From assembly GCA_964600025.1 (NCBI GenBank), contig CAZRHJ010000032.1, positions 1 through 23,571 on the forward strand: DNA of 23,571 bases. Direction: 5' to 3'. Every line of letters begins with the position of its first letter. The stretch's first letter is position 1. The notes under the pieces were generated by a model, which saw nothing but the letters and a program-made list of their open reading frames with translations, made no database searches and was not told where the DNA came from. Positions 1 through 8,154 of this stretch are shown one piece after another. Source of the stretch: JADFUS01 sp964600025 (lineage in GTDB: Bacteria; Bacteroidota; Bacteroidia; Bacteroidales; Rikenellaceae). The translations under genes were made by a program, and so were the position numbers.

Positions 1-13
1 TTATCGCTTAATC

Positions 14-53
14 CATTACAATGATTTTTAAAATTTTTACCGGACAGCAATAA
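14..53 (+). repeat. Right-end-only copy of dispersed repeat (copy D1)
   Basis: About 40 bp that match the right end of the full repeats at 19107-19262 and 20969-21119, including the core TTTTTACCGGACAGCAAT. It aligns to a second right-end copy at 2976-3015 at 32 of 40 positions by eye, with every difference a transition. It lies about 30 bp beyond the stop codon of the minus-strand gene that ends at 83. Positions 56-77, read on the minus strand, also begin TTAGTACTGT like the left end of the family, so a decayed inverted left end may be present too. No gene is visible in 1-82. Confidence 0.6.
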
Positions 54-82
54 TTTTATTTTAACTAACAGTACTAACCATT

Positions 83-2605
83 TTACAATTCTCTTTCTTG
101 CATACTTATCATCAACTTATCTATCAATAAGTATTTTGATTTTATATGTATTTTGTAGTATTTCCACGAGCTTTGCATTCTACAAGTTTTGATATTGTTC
201 AGTCCGCTACTTTTAATCTGCGACCAGTCTTTGGCATTGAGCGAGGCAAATATGTTTACTCTTACATCACTTTTGAACATTCCCACTACATCAAAATTAT
301 TTATTCTTTTTCTTTTGTCAGAACCAAAACAAGTAGCTAATGTTTCTATTTCAGAGAATAAAGGTTCTATTTTGTGTTCAGAAAAAGAGATATTTGATAT
401 TTCTTTGTCCCCTATCATTTGTGTTTTGCTAATTGGCTCAAAATCAAAATCACGAGTAGTAAAACACTTAAAATCAATATTGTAAACATAACAATAATTA
501 TAATAATTGTTGTAAATACAAATTTCATTGTAACGCTGGCTATAAAATAATTTAGCATTTTGGATATATTTTGTAAAATCAGTATCTCTAAATTTGTAAT
601 CTTCAATGCTTGACGAAAGATATTGGCTAATTGACCCATTTAGAGCAAACAATCCTCTGCTATCCACAAAATACACACTACTGCCCACTGCTATACTTGG
701 GTTTCCTTCCAACATTATTTGATTATTAACTTTCATAATGCTTTTGTAAACTATATTATTTTTACCACTTTGCAACACATAAATACCTTTTGATGTAAAC
801 ACATATAATGGGTAAAATCCATAAGCTGGGTCTTGAAATTGGTTTGCAGTACATTCAGTGCCAAAAATCTCGGTGTCGCTTTGCGATAAAGTCAATATAT
901 TTTTGTAGTCATACAAAAAACTATTGTCCAAAGCCGAAACCGCAATTTTATTAGGGTAATAAATTCTATTGCCTTTTGCCTTTGGCATTATGCAAGTTTC
1001 TTTATCTATTGCATAAGCTATATAGCTCATAGGCTTGTCGGTATTGCGTATCTGAAAATATGCACAAGCATTTTCGAGAGATTTTTCCAAATAGAATGAT
1101 TTTACAAAAAATAGTTCTCCATTGTTGTTCCTAAAAAACACACTCATTCTAAACGCATTTGCATCTGGATAGGTTATCATATTAGGGAGTAACAAATATT
1201 TTGTTCCAGAATCCGTACTTTTGTAGTATGTGCTTACATCGGCCTCACTTTCCACGCTTCTTATTTCCCCGTCCACGTTTATGGTGGTTATCATCACCAT
1301 TTTCCCATTTGAGTAATTGCTATTTATATATTGAATTCCTTTGATATGCACATTGGAATCTTTTGCAGCAGGAATATGTGATTTTGCATAAATCACATCA
1401 ACCCCCATCAAATGTAATCTGCCATTATACTCATATTTGACATTTCCTATCAAATTATGATTAGACATATTTGCCACAAAAACTTCATTTTGTTCGATAT
1501 TGTCATAGTGTTCACGATATTTTAATGTTATGGATTTTTCTTTGCGAAAATCCAATTCTACAACTTTATAGAAATTTTGGTGGGCTGCCTCAATCGAATT
1601 AGTATCCACTATTGACCTTGCAGATATATTTGTGTAATCCACTCCGCCTATAATCTCCAATGTGTGTTGTTTGTCTTGAAAATCCAAATTATTGTAAATA
1701 TCATCAAACAAATACATATAATTGTTTCTTGTGCTATACACCACTATTGACTCAATTAGTTTGTTGTCCAAAATCTCTTGTGGAACATCAAAATTAATTG
1801 TAGGTTGAATGGCAAACAATCTTTGATGGAAATTCATAACATTGTCTTTCATTCCAAAATATAGCTGATAATTTGCATTATCGCCCATACGCTGAGCGTC
1901 AGATAAATATATTGGAGAGTGTTTGATGATTGACCCGTCAATCATTTTGTATGCAAATACAAAAAACACTCCACCATAAATATAGTTAGCAGACTTGAAT
2001 CTGTCTATTTCTTCCTTGTAGGGATAGCTATATTCCTCGACCAAAAACTTACCGTTACTTGTGCCACTTTCTTTGTTTATTTTGGCTGAAACAATCTTTG
2101 ACGGCAATTTCCCCTCATCATTACTATTCATATAACTATAAGATATACGAGCTGTTGGGGGATTAATATTGTCTATATTGCTCAAAACATAGTTTGAGTC
2201 AAACCATCTAAATATCTTTTCACAAACAATTCGCTTGTTTCTCCTAAATTCCACAAATAACAATAATCCATTTGCAAAGAAATTAACCTCACAGTCCTGT
2301 AAATCTTTTTCTATGGAGTATATTCGCTCTCTTTCGATAATCTCATTGCCACTAATTGCAACTCTATATATTTTGTTTTCACGTGTAGCAATAAACTCTC
2401 CTCTTTCGAGTACATAATGGCAAAACACTATTTTGAAATTATTTTTTATAGAAAACTTGTACTGCACATTTGGTTTGCAAACAGACTCCACTGCACCACT
2501 GCTTTTTTTTCGGACATTGTGTGCTACGCCCAGCGTGTTGCCTTCGGCAGTGTATGGAGTGTTAGATGCGTCCAATGCTCCTAATATAAATTCTTTATTT
2601 ATCAT
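83..2605 (-). CDS. Phage tail-hub / virion-stabilisation-like protein (840 aa)
   Basis: Large protein with no signal peptide and no long membrane segment. The N-terminus (GALDASNTPYTAEGNTLG, then N-V-R-K-K) resembles the opening of podovirus tail-hub/stabilisation proteins. Around residues 600-660 it has two spaced blocks, VFTSKGIYVLQSG and SSVYFVDSRGLFALNGS, of the beta-propeller kind found in P22 gp10-like and crAss-like phage hub proteins. The last 90 or so residues look like a separate beta-rich domain. By family knowledge such proteins sit under the portal and join it to the tail; that role here is inference. It overlaps the upstream 92-aa gene by 11 nt, so the two are probably translationally coupled. 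The frame is open throughout, which argues against simple decay. A portal gene in the divergent arm supports the phage reading. Alternative: another propeller-type structural protein. I recognise the class, not a specific named family. Confidence 0.6.
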   Translation of the reverse strand: MINKEFILGALDASNTPYTAEGNTLGVAHNVRKKSSGAVESVCKPNVQYKFSIKNNFKIVFCHYVLERGEFIATRENKIYRVAISGNEIIERERIYSIEKDLQDCEVNFFANGLLLFVEFRRNKRIVCEKIFRWFDSNYVLSNIDNINPPTARISYSYMNSNDEGKLPSKIVSAKINKESGTSNGKFLVEEYSYPYKEEIDRFKSANYIYGGVFFVFAYKMIDGSIIKHSPIYLSDAQRMGDNANYQLYFGMKDNVMNFHQRLFAIQPTINFDVPQEILDNKLIESIVVYSTRNNYMYLFDDIYNNLDFQDKQHTLEIIGGVDYTNISARSIVDTNSIEAAHQNFYKVVELDFRKEKSITLKYREHYDNIEQNEVFVANMSNHNLIGNVKYEYNGRLHLMGVDVIYAKSHIPAAKDSNVHIKGIQYINSNYSNGKMVMITTINVDGEIRSVESEADVSTYYKSTDSGTKYLLLPNMITYPDANAFRMSVFFRNNNGELFFVKSFYLEKSLENACAYFQIRNTDKPMSYIAYAIDKETCIMPKAKGNRIYYPNKIAVSALDNSFLYDYKNILTLSQSDTEIFGTECTANQFQDPAYGFYPLYVFTSKGIYVLQSGKNNIVYKSIMKVNNQIMLEGNPSIAVGSSVYFVDSRGLFALNGSISQYLSSSIEDYKFRDTDFTKYIQNAKLFYSQRYNEICIYNNYYNYCYVYNIDFKCFTTRDFDFEPISKTQMIGDKEISNISFSEHKIEPLFSEIETLATCFGSDKRKRINNFDVVGMFKSDVRVNIFASLNAKDWSQIKSSGLNNIKTCRMQSSWKYYKIHIKSKYLLIDKLMISMQEREL

Positions 2606-2873
2606 TTTTCTTTTTTCTTTTAGCAGTTTTTCTTTTCTCTAATTTCACCATAGATTTAGCAATCATTTCTTCCACAAAATGAGTTCTTTGCTTGTCTATT
2701 TGCGACATATCGCCCTCACGCATTTTGTCTAAATCTTTTACGGCAGAGATTGTGTCCTTGATTATTTTAAGGTTTACAATGGCATTTTCTTTATCTGCAT
2801 ATAGTCTTTCAATATCGTCAATCATATCTGAAATGACTTTGCCAACAGTTCTAATATTTCTTGGTTCTAACAT
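2595..2873 (-). CDS. Small basic coiled-coil protein of the phage block (92 aa)
   Basis: Start chosen at MLEPRNIRTVGK because the longer upstream reading (to 3062) runs through the promoter at 2895-2903 and through repeat D2. The protein is mostly predicted helix with heptad-like spacing (residues 10-75) and ends in a Lys/Arg-rich tail (KLEKRKTAKRKKKNDK). It is first in a two-gene minus-strand unit and overlaps the hub-like gene by 11 nt. I do not recognise a family. Its place between a divergent portal unit and the hub suggests a small virion, assembly or DNA-contacting protein, but the basic tail is the only direct hint. Confidence 0.65.
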   Translation of the reverse strand: MLEPRNIRTVGKVISDMIDDIERLYADKENAIVNLKIIKDTISAVKDLDKMREGDMSQIDKQRTHFVEEMIAKSMVKLEKRKTAKRKKKNDK

Positions 2874-2894
2874 ATTTTTTAGTCTTTTTTGGTA

Positions 2895-2903
2895 GCAAAC
2901 ATA
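2895..2903 (-). promoter_or_regulatory. Promoter -7 box of the minus phage arm
   Basis: Reads TATGTTTGC on the minus strand, a full match to the Bacteroidota -7 consensus TAnnTTTG, 21 nt upstream of the 92-aa gene's ATG. The -33 element is weak. The box supports the short start for that gene. Confidence 0.55.
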
Positions 2904-2975
2904 GACTAATATGCTACTATTGAACGACAAGTGAGTGTATAAAAAAATACAATGGAAAAAACTACTGCCCACATT

Positions 2976-3015
2976 CGTTGCAGTGATTTTTAGAGTTTTT
3001 ACTGAACAACAATAA
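2976..3015 (+). repeat. Right-end-only copy of dispersed repeat (copy D2)
   Basis: Forty bases aligning to copy D1 (14-53) in the same orientation, with core TTTTTACTGAACAACAAT. It lies in the 248-bp divergent intergenic region between the two phage arms. With D1 it brackets the minus arm as a direct repeat. The rest of this region (2874-3121) holds the minus-arm promoter and no other feature I can support; no convincing plus-strand promoter was found before 3122. Confidence 0.55.
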
Positions 3016-3121
3016 ATGGATAATAATAGTGAATGGCTTATTGTAATTTTTTCTACACTCAAAATTCTTTTCGTCTATACTGCAAACAATAATTTTACGC
3101 CCAAACCAAAAAAATTAAATT

Positions 3122-3598
3122 ATGATACCTTTAATTATTGCCGCAGTAGGACTTACAGCCGCTGCTGCTGGAAGTGCCGTAAATGCGGTAAAATTATCCA
3201 AACAGCGTAAAACGCTAAATACTCAAATGTCCGAACTTAATAGTTGGTACAAAAGTACAAGGGACGAGGATTTAGCCGATAATTCACAAATGAGAGCCTT
3301 ACTTGGAGGGTTTCAGAAAAATCTGAAAACTAAAAATAAAGAGGCTTCACAGAATATTGTCCGAAGTGGTATGACAACCGAAAATGCGGTTGCAAAAGCT
3401 GCTCAAAACAATGTTATGTGGGGTGAGAATATTGCCAAAATCGCTCAAAAGGACTCGGAACATAAGCAAGAAATTGCCCAGACTTACCAAAAAAACGCAA
3501 CAGATATTTATAATAAAATTCATACTGTTCAAACAAAATCTATGAATAACGTATCTGGAATTACAAATGATTTATTTACGTTCTTCACAAAAGGCTAA
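3122..3598 (+). CDS. Putative phage DNA-ejection / pilot-like protein (158 aa)
   Basis: The N-terminus is a small-residue-rich hydrophobic segment (MIPLIIAAVGLTAAAAGSAV, residues 1-20). The rest is polar, helical, Gln/Asn/Lys-rich and without cysteine. A Gly/Ala-rich membrane-active N-terminus followed by a long amphipathic helical body is typical of virion ejection proteins (P22 gp7 type) and of microvirus pilot proteins. No sequence motif proves this, so function is inference from composition and context. It precedes the portal gene by 5 nt and is surely co-transcribed with it. The start at 3122 puts the hydrophobic segment at the very N-terminus. A simple membrane-anchored coiled-coil protein is the alternative. 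Confidence 0.5.
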   Translation: MIPLIIAAVGLTAAAAGSAVNAVKLSKQRKTLNTQMSELNSWYKSTRDEDLADNSQMRALLGGFQKNLKTKNKEASQNIVRSGMTTENAVAKAAQNNVMWGENIAKIAQKDSEHKQEIAQTYQKNATDIYNKIHTVQTKSMNNVSGITNDLFTFFTKG

Positions 3599-3603
3599 AC
3601 ACT

Positions 3604-5331
3604 ATGAAACTAAAAAGAAATGAAAATCTTGCACAAAGTTGTTACGAAATGTGGCAAACACTTGCCCCTTTACGTTACGAGCGAGATAGAAATATTCGTT
3701 ACAAAAACGGTCTGCATTGGGAAGAAATGGTACCAGACCCAGATAATAAATCAAAACTTATTCGTGAGGAAGAACTTATTACACGTGAGGGTAAAATAGC
3801 ATTAAAACATAATTTTATCAATCAATTTGTACGTAATATTTTGGGGCAGATTATCAAAAATCCTACCCAAAGTGTAATTCATACTCGATGCCGTAACAAC
3901 CAGAAACTTGGGGAAATGCTCACTAATACTTTGCAATCTTCACTCAAAGAAAATCTATCAAAAATGCAAGATGTTGAGGTTTGCGAAGAATTAATTTTGT
4001 GTGGTATGGCTTGTTGCAAAGTGCGTTACGACTACAATTCAATCACCCAAAAGGGACAAGGAGTACTTAGTACCGTAAATTTCAATAATTTGTTTTTTAA
4101 TGATGATATTGGAGATTGTAGATTGTCAAATTTGCGTGTTGTAGGGCAGTTGCACGATATGACCTACGATGAATTGATGCTTAATTTTGCAACTTCACCC
4201 CAGAGCGAGAATGTTCTCAAAAAAATGTTTATGAAACAAAAAGAGAGTTATTCTACTGCCACAAGTTCGTTGGACAATTCCACAAATCCCCAAAAGGATT
4301 TTATGCAAAGCCATAGAGAGGGGTTTTATAGAGTTATTGAGGTCTGGCAAAAACAGGGGCGTTGGGTTAAACAAACTCACGATGCCGAAAATGGAATTTT
4401 GTATAGCGAAGAGGTGTTGTCCAAAACCAGTGGCGAGGAAGTGTATGAATATTGTTGGAACGTTACTTTTATGACGAGTGATGGCTATATACTCAAAGAA
4501 TCTCAAACTCCTTTCAACCACAATCTTCACCCTTATGTGTTTGCGGTCTTGCCGTTTACAAATGGTGAGATAAAAAGTTTGATTGGAGATTTAATAGATA
4601 TTCAACGCTATATTAATCGGCTGATTATTATGCTTGATTTTATAATTGGGTCGAGTGCAAAAGGCGTTTTGATGATACCCGAAACATCTATTCCAGATGG
4701 TTATAGTGTAGAGGATTTTACACGAGAATATGTCAAAACAAATGGTGTTATTGTATATAAACCTTCTGCTACACGTGAAGTTCCTTTTCAAATTACTGCA
4801 AATTCTACAAACGTCGGAGCGTGGGAGATGCTAAGTATGCAAATGAATTTAATTCAACAAATTGCAGGAATATCTGGTGCTATTCAGGGACATTCTTCAC
4901 GTTCACAAATGGCTTCAAGTTTGTATTCTCAACAAGCCGAAAACTCGCAATTAAATCATCAAGTTTTGTTTGAGGCATTTAGGATTTACAAAGAGCAACG
5001 AGATGAAAAACTTTTGCGAGTGCTTATGCAGTACTATAAAGAGCCTCGAACCATAGGTTTATGCACATCGTGCAGACGTTCCGAAGAGGAATTTATGACC
5101 TATGACCCAGAACTTTTGGGGGATTTATTGGATTTTCAAATATCTATTTCTCAGAGCGTTGATACGCCAGTTTACAGAAATATTTATGAAGATGTACTAC
5201 TTGGAATGCTCCAACAAAATAAAATTGATTTGGAGTTGTTTCTACAAAACAGTTCGTTGCCGTTTGCCGATAACTTGCTGGCTCAACTACAAACACGAAA
5301 ACAAGAAAATATGGAATTACAGCCTGAATAA
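3604..5331 (+). CDS. Podovirus-type phage portal protein (575 aa)
   Basis: Portal proteins form the dodecameric ring through which DNA enters and leaves the capsid. The N-terminal half contains the block NFINQFVRNILGQIIKNP (about residues 72-89), typical of P22-like portals. The region from about 335 to 470 holds the stem/crown pattern: RYINRLIIMLDFIIGSSAKG, a beta-rich stretch, then QQIAGISGAIQG followed by SSRSQMASSLYSQQAENSQ and a long helix. Length suits this family (P22 gp1 is somewhat longer). The gene is last in its unit, right before a strong terminator at 5339. No terminase or head gene follows; the next gene is gyrA. The frame is fully open. I am fairly sure it is a portal, less sure which portal family it belongs to. 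Confidence 0.78.
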   Translation: MKLKRNENLAQSCYEMWQTLAPLRYERDRNIRYKNGLHWEEMVPDPDNKSKLIREEELITREGKIALKHNFINQFVRNILGQIIKNPTQSVIHTRCRNNQKLGEMLTNTLQSSLKENLSKMQDVEVCEELILCGMACCKVRYDYNSITQKGQGVLSTVNFNNLFFNDDIGDCRLSNLRVVGQLHDMTYDELMLNFATSPQSENVLKKMFMKQKESYSTATSSLDNSTNPQKDFMQSHREGFYRVIEVWQKQGRWVKQTHDAENGILYSEEVLSKTSGEEVYEYCWNVTFMTSDGYILKESQTPFNHNLHPYVFAVLPFTNGEIKSLIGDLIDIQRYINRLIIMLDFIIGSSAKGVLMIPETSIPDGYSVEDFTREYVKTNGVIVYKPSATREVPFQITANSTNVGAWEMLSMQMNLIQQIAGISGAIQGHSSRSQMASSLYSQQAENSQLNHQVLFEAFRIYKEQRDEKLLRVLMQYYKEPRTIGLCTSCRRSEEEFMTYDPELLGDLLDFQISISQSVDTPVYRNIYEDVLLGMLQQNKIDLELFLQNSSLPFADNLLAQLQTRKQENMELQPE

Positions 5332-5338
5332 TAATTTT

Positions 5339-5371
5339 AATGGTGTGCTAAAAATGGCACACCATTTTCTT
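5339..5371 (+). terminator. Intrinsic terminator after the portal gene
   Basis: Perfect 10-bp stem AATGGTGTGC / GCACACCATT (5339-5348 and 5357-5366) with an 8-nt loop, followed by a short T-rich run. It starts 8 nt after the portal stop and separates the phage unit from gyrA. Confidence 0.85.
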
Positions 5372-5560
5372 TATAAAAAGCTTTTGTTTTAAGACCTAAA
5401 ATATGCGATTTTTTGAGATTGAGCATTTCGTTTAGTGTTATTTTTGTGGCTTTTGTCAAAAATTCTATTTTTTGGCACTTTTTAGACTGTTTTGAGGATT
5501 TTATTTTTTTATTAGATTATTTTTTGATGTTAATATAGTGTGAGATTATGATTTTTTGTG

Positions 5561-5569
5561 TATCTTTAC
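5561..5569 (+). promoter_or_regulatory. gyrA promoter -7 box
   Basis: TATCTTTAC matches the TAnnTTTG-type -7 element closely, 20 nt before the gyrA ATG; the -33 element is weak. It lies inside the longest possible open frame (from a TTG at 5556), which supports the downstream ATG as the true start. The 200 bp before it is AT-rich with no gene. Confidence 0.5.
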
Positions 5570-5588
5570 ACGATTAAAATTTAGAAAG

Positions 5589-8135
5589 ATGTTAGACGAA
5601 CAAAGAATAATAAAAATCAACATCGAGGAAGAAATGAAAAAATCCTACATAGACTATTCTATGTCAGTGATTGTTTCACGAGCTTTGCCCGATGTTCGAG
5701 ATGGATTAAAGCCAGTACACCGTCGTGTGTTATATGGTATGAGCAATGAATTGCATTTGTACGCAGATAGAGAATTTAAAAAATCTGCCAGAATTGTCGG
5801 TGAGGTATTGGGTAAGTTTCACCCACACGGCGACTCTTCTGTATATAATGCAATGGTACGTATGGCTCAGCCTTGGTCTTTGCGTTATCCACTTGTGAAC
5901 GGACAAGGTAACTTTGGTTCTGTTGATGGAGATAGCCCTGCTGCAATGCGTTACACTGAGGCTAAAATGCAAAAAATCACAGACGAAGTAATGTCTGATA
6001 TTGACAAAGATACAGTTGATCATACTCTAAACTTTGATGATACAATTTTAGAGCCTACTGTGTTGCCAACACGTATTCCTTTGTTACTGGTAAACGGAAC
6101 ATCTGGTATTGCTGTTGGTATGGCTACAAATATGGCTCCTCACAACCTTACAGAAGTGGTTAATGCTTGTTGTGCCTACATTGACAATAGAGATATTACT
6201 ATTGACGAGCTTTGTCATTTTGTAAAAGCTCCCGATTTCCCAACAGGAGGTATACTATATGGTTATGCAGGTATCAAAGAAGCATACGAAACAGGTAGAG
6301 GTAAAGCCGTTATACGTTCAAAAGTCGATATAGAGCATACCAAAACTGGTAGAGAAATGATTGTTATCACAGAAATTCCTTATATGATAAATAAGGCTGA
6401 GATGATTTCTAAAATAGCAGACCTAATCAACGACAAAAAAATTGAAGGTATTTCTTATATCAACGATGAGTCAGACCGTAACGGTATGCGTATTGTTATA
6501 ATCCTAAAAACAGACGCAGTTGCCTCAGTAGTTTTGAATAAACTATACAAATATTCAGACTTACAATCTACTTTTGCAATAAATTCTATTGCACTTGTAA
6601 ATGGTCGTCCTCATTTGTTGAACCTAAAAGAGCAAATTCATTATTTTGTTGAGCATAGACACGAGGTTGTTGTTCGTCGTTCAAAATATGAGCTTAAAAA
6701 AGCTGAGGAGCGTGCCCATATCTTAGAAGGATTGTTGATTGCACAAAAAAACATAGACGAGGTAATTCGTATTATTCGTGCATCTTCAAATCCAGATCAA
6801 GCCAAATTAGGTTTGATGGAGCGTTTCTCCCTTACAGAAATTCAAGCTACTGCTATTGTAGATATGCGTCTAAGAGCATTGACTGCACTTGAACACGACA
6901 AACTACAAGCCGAATATGATGAACTGCAAATTCAAATTGCAGATCTTAAAGATATCTTGGGAAGTGTAGAACGTCAAATGTCTATAATCAAAAACGAACT
7001 TATTGAGGTTAAAGAAAAATATGGTGATGAGCGTCGTTCAGAAATAGTATATGCTTCGGAGGAATTTAATCCTGAGGATTTCTATGCAGATGATGATATG
7101 ATTATCACAATCTCTCACTTAGGCTACATCAAGCGTACTCCACTTGCAGAGTACCGTACACAAGGACGTGGCGGAGTAGGTTCTAAGGGTAGTGCTACAC
7201 GTGATGAGGACTTTATTGAGTATATCTTCACTTCGAGTATGCACGAGACAATGTTGTTCTTTACTGAACTTGGTAAGTGTTTCTGGTTGAAGGTTTACCA
7301 ACTTCCAGAGGGCACTCGAATTTCAAAAGGTAGAGCTTTACAAAATATTATTCAACTATCTCCACAAGACAAAGTTAGAGCTTGTTTGAATGTAAAAAAA
7401 CTTAATGATACAGACTATATTAATAATCATTACGTTATATTATGTACAAAGAATGGTGTTGTTAAGAAAACTTTGCTTGAAGAGTATTCACGTCCACGCC
7501 AAAATGGTGTAAATGCTATTGCTATCAAAGATGGCGATACATTATTATCAGCAACAATCTCTGACGGTACAAGCGAAATTTTACTTGCTACACGTGAGGG
7601 TAAAGCTAATCACTTTAACGAAGAAAACGTTAGAGCAGTAGGACGAGTTAGTCAAGGAGTTCGAGGTATTAGTATAGAAGAAGGTAACGAGGTTATTGGA
7701 ATGGTAGTAGCACCAAAAGGTTCAGAAAATGAGATTTTAGTACTATCTGAAAATGGTTATGGTAAACGTACTTCAATCGATGATTATTCAATCACAAACC
7801 GTGGTGGTAAAGGTGTTAAAACAATTCAAATTACTGAAAAAACTGGTGCATTAGTTGCAATGGAAATGGTTACTGACGAGAATGATTTGATGATTATCAA
7901 TCGTTCTGGTATGACAATCCGTGTAGATGTGGCAGATATTCGTGTTACAGGTCGTGCAGCCCAAGGAGTTAAGATTATTAACCTTAAAAACAACGACACT
8001 ATTGCCTCTGTTACAGTAGTTCCAAAAACAGACGAAGAGGAACAATCAGAAAGTACAGAAAACACAGAAGTAATTGAACAAACAAACGAACAACAAGAAA
8101 TTGTTGTTGAACAAAACAATAACGAAAATAATTAA
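5589..8135 (+). CDS. gyrA: DNA gyrase subunit A (848 aa)
   Basis: With GyrB, this type II topoisomerase breaks and rejoins DNA to introduce negative supercoils. From the ATG at 5589 the protein begins MLDEQRIIKINIEEEMKKSY as expected. The winged-helix/tower part contains ARIVGEVLGKFHPHGDSSVY (residues 67-86) and the catalytic Tyr122 in AAMRYTE. A GyrA-box-like QGRGGVGSKG and further beta-pinwheel blades follow, which favours GyrA over ParC. The C-terminus is a Glu/Gln/Asn-rich acidic tail. Residue numbers coincide with E. coli here: Ser83 is kept, but position 87 is Asn (codon AAT, 5847-5849) where Asp or Glu is usual. A secreted TPR gene follows after 19 nt and shares the terminator at 9490. 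Length and domain content are normal. Confidence 0.97.
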   Translation: MLDEQRIIKINIEEEMKKSYIDYSMSVIVSRALPDVRDGLKPVHRRVLYGMSNELHLYADREFKKSARIVGEVLGKFHPHGDSSVYNAMVRMAQPWSLRYPLVNGQGNFGSVDGDSPAAMRYTEAKMQKITDEVMSDIDKDTVDHTLNFDDTILEPTVLPTRIPLLLVNGTSGIAVGMATNMAPHNLTEVVNACCAYIDNRDITIDELCHFVKAPDFPTGGILYGYAGIKEAYETGRGKAVIRSKVDIEHTKTGREMIVITEIPYMINKAEMISKIADLINDKKIEGISYINDESDRNGMRIVIILKTDAVASVVLNKLYKYSDLQSTFAINSIALVNGRPHLLNLKEQIHYFVEHRHEVVVRRSKYELKKAEERAHILEGLLIAQKNIDEVIRIIRASSNPDQAKLGLMERFSLTEIQATAIVDMRLRALTALEHDKLQAEYDELQIQIADLKDILGSVERQMSIIKNELIEVKEKYGDERRSEIVYASEEFNPEDFYADDDMIITISHLGYIKRTPLAEYRTQGRGGVGSKGSATRDEDFIEYIFTSSMHETMLFFTELGKCFWLKVYQLPEGTRISKGRALQNIIQLSPQDKVRACLNVKKLNDTDYINNHYVILCTKNGVVKKTLLEEYSRPRQNGVNAIAIKDGDTLLSATISDGTSEILLATREGKANHFNEENVRAVGRVSQGVRGISIEEGNEVIGMVVAPKGSENEILVLSENGYGKRTSIDDYSITNRGGKGVKTIQITEKTGALVAMEMVTDENDLMIINRSGMTIRVDVADIRVTGRAAQGVKIINLKNNDTIASVTVVPKTDEEEQSESTENTEVIEQTNEQQEIVVEQNNNENN

Positions 8136-8154
8136 TAATTAAATTTAAAACACA

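Noticed and set aside
2874..3062. Longer N-terminus for the 92-aa phage-block gene
   Set aside because: The extension covers the promoter box and repeat D2, and its composition (Cys/Phe/Ser-rich) is unlike the conserved-looking basic coiled coil.
5556..5588. Upstream TTG start extending gyrA by 11 codons
   Set aside because: It lies across the -7 box at 5561-5569, and the protein from 5589 begins exactly as GyrA should.
5589..8135. ParC (topoisomerase IV A) instead of GyrA
   Set aside because: A GyrA-box-like QGRGGVGSKG, full C-terminal pinwheel and acidic tail favour GyrA.
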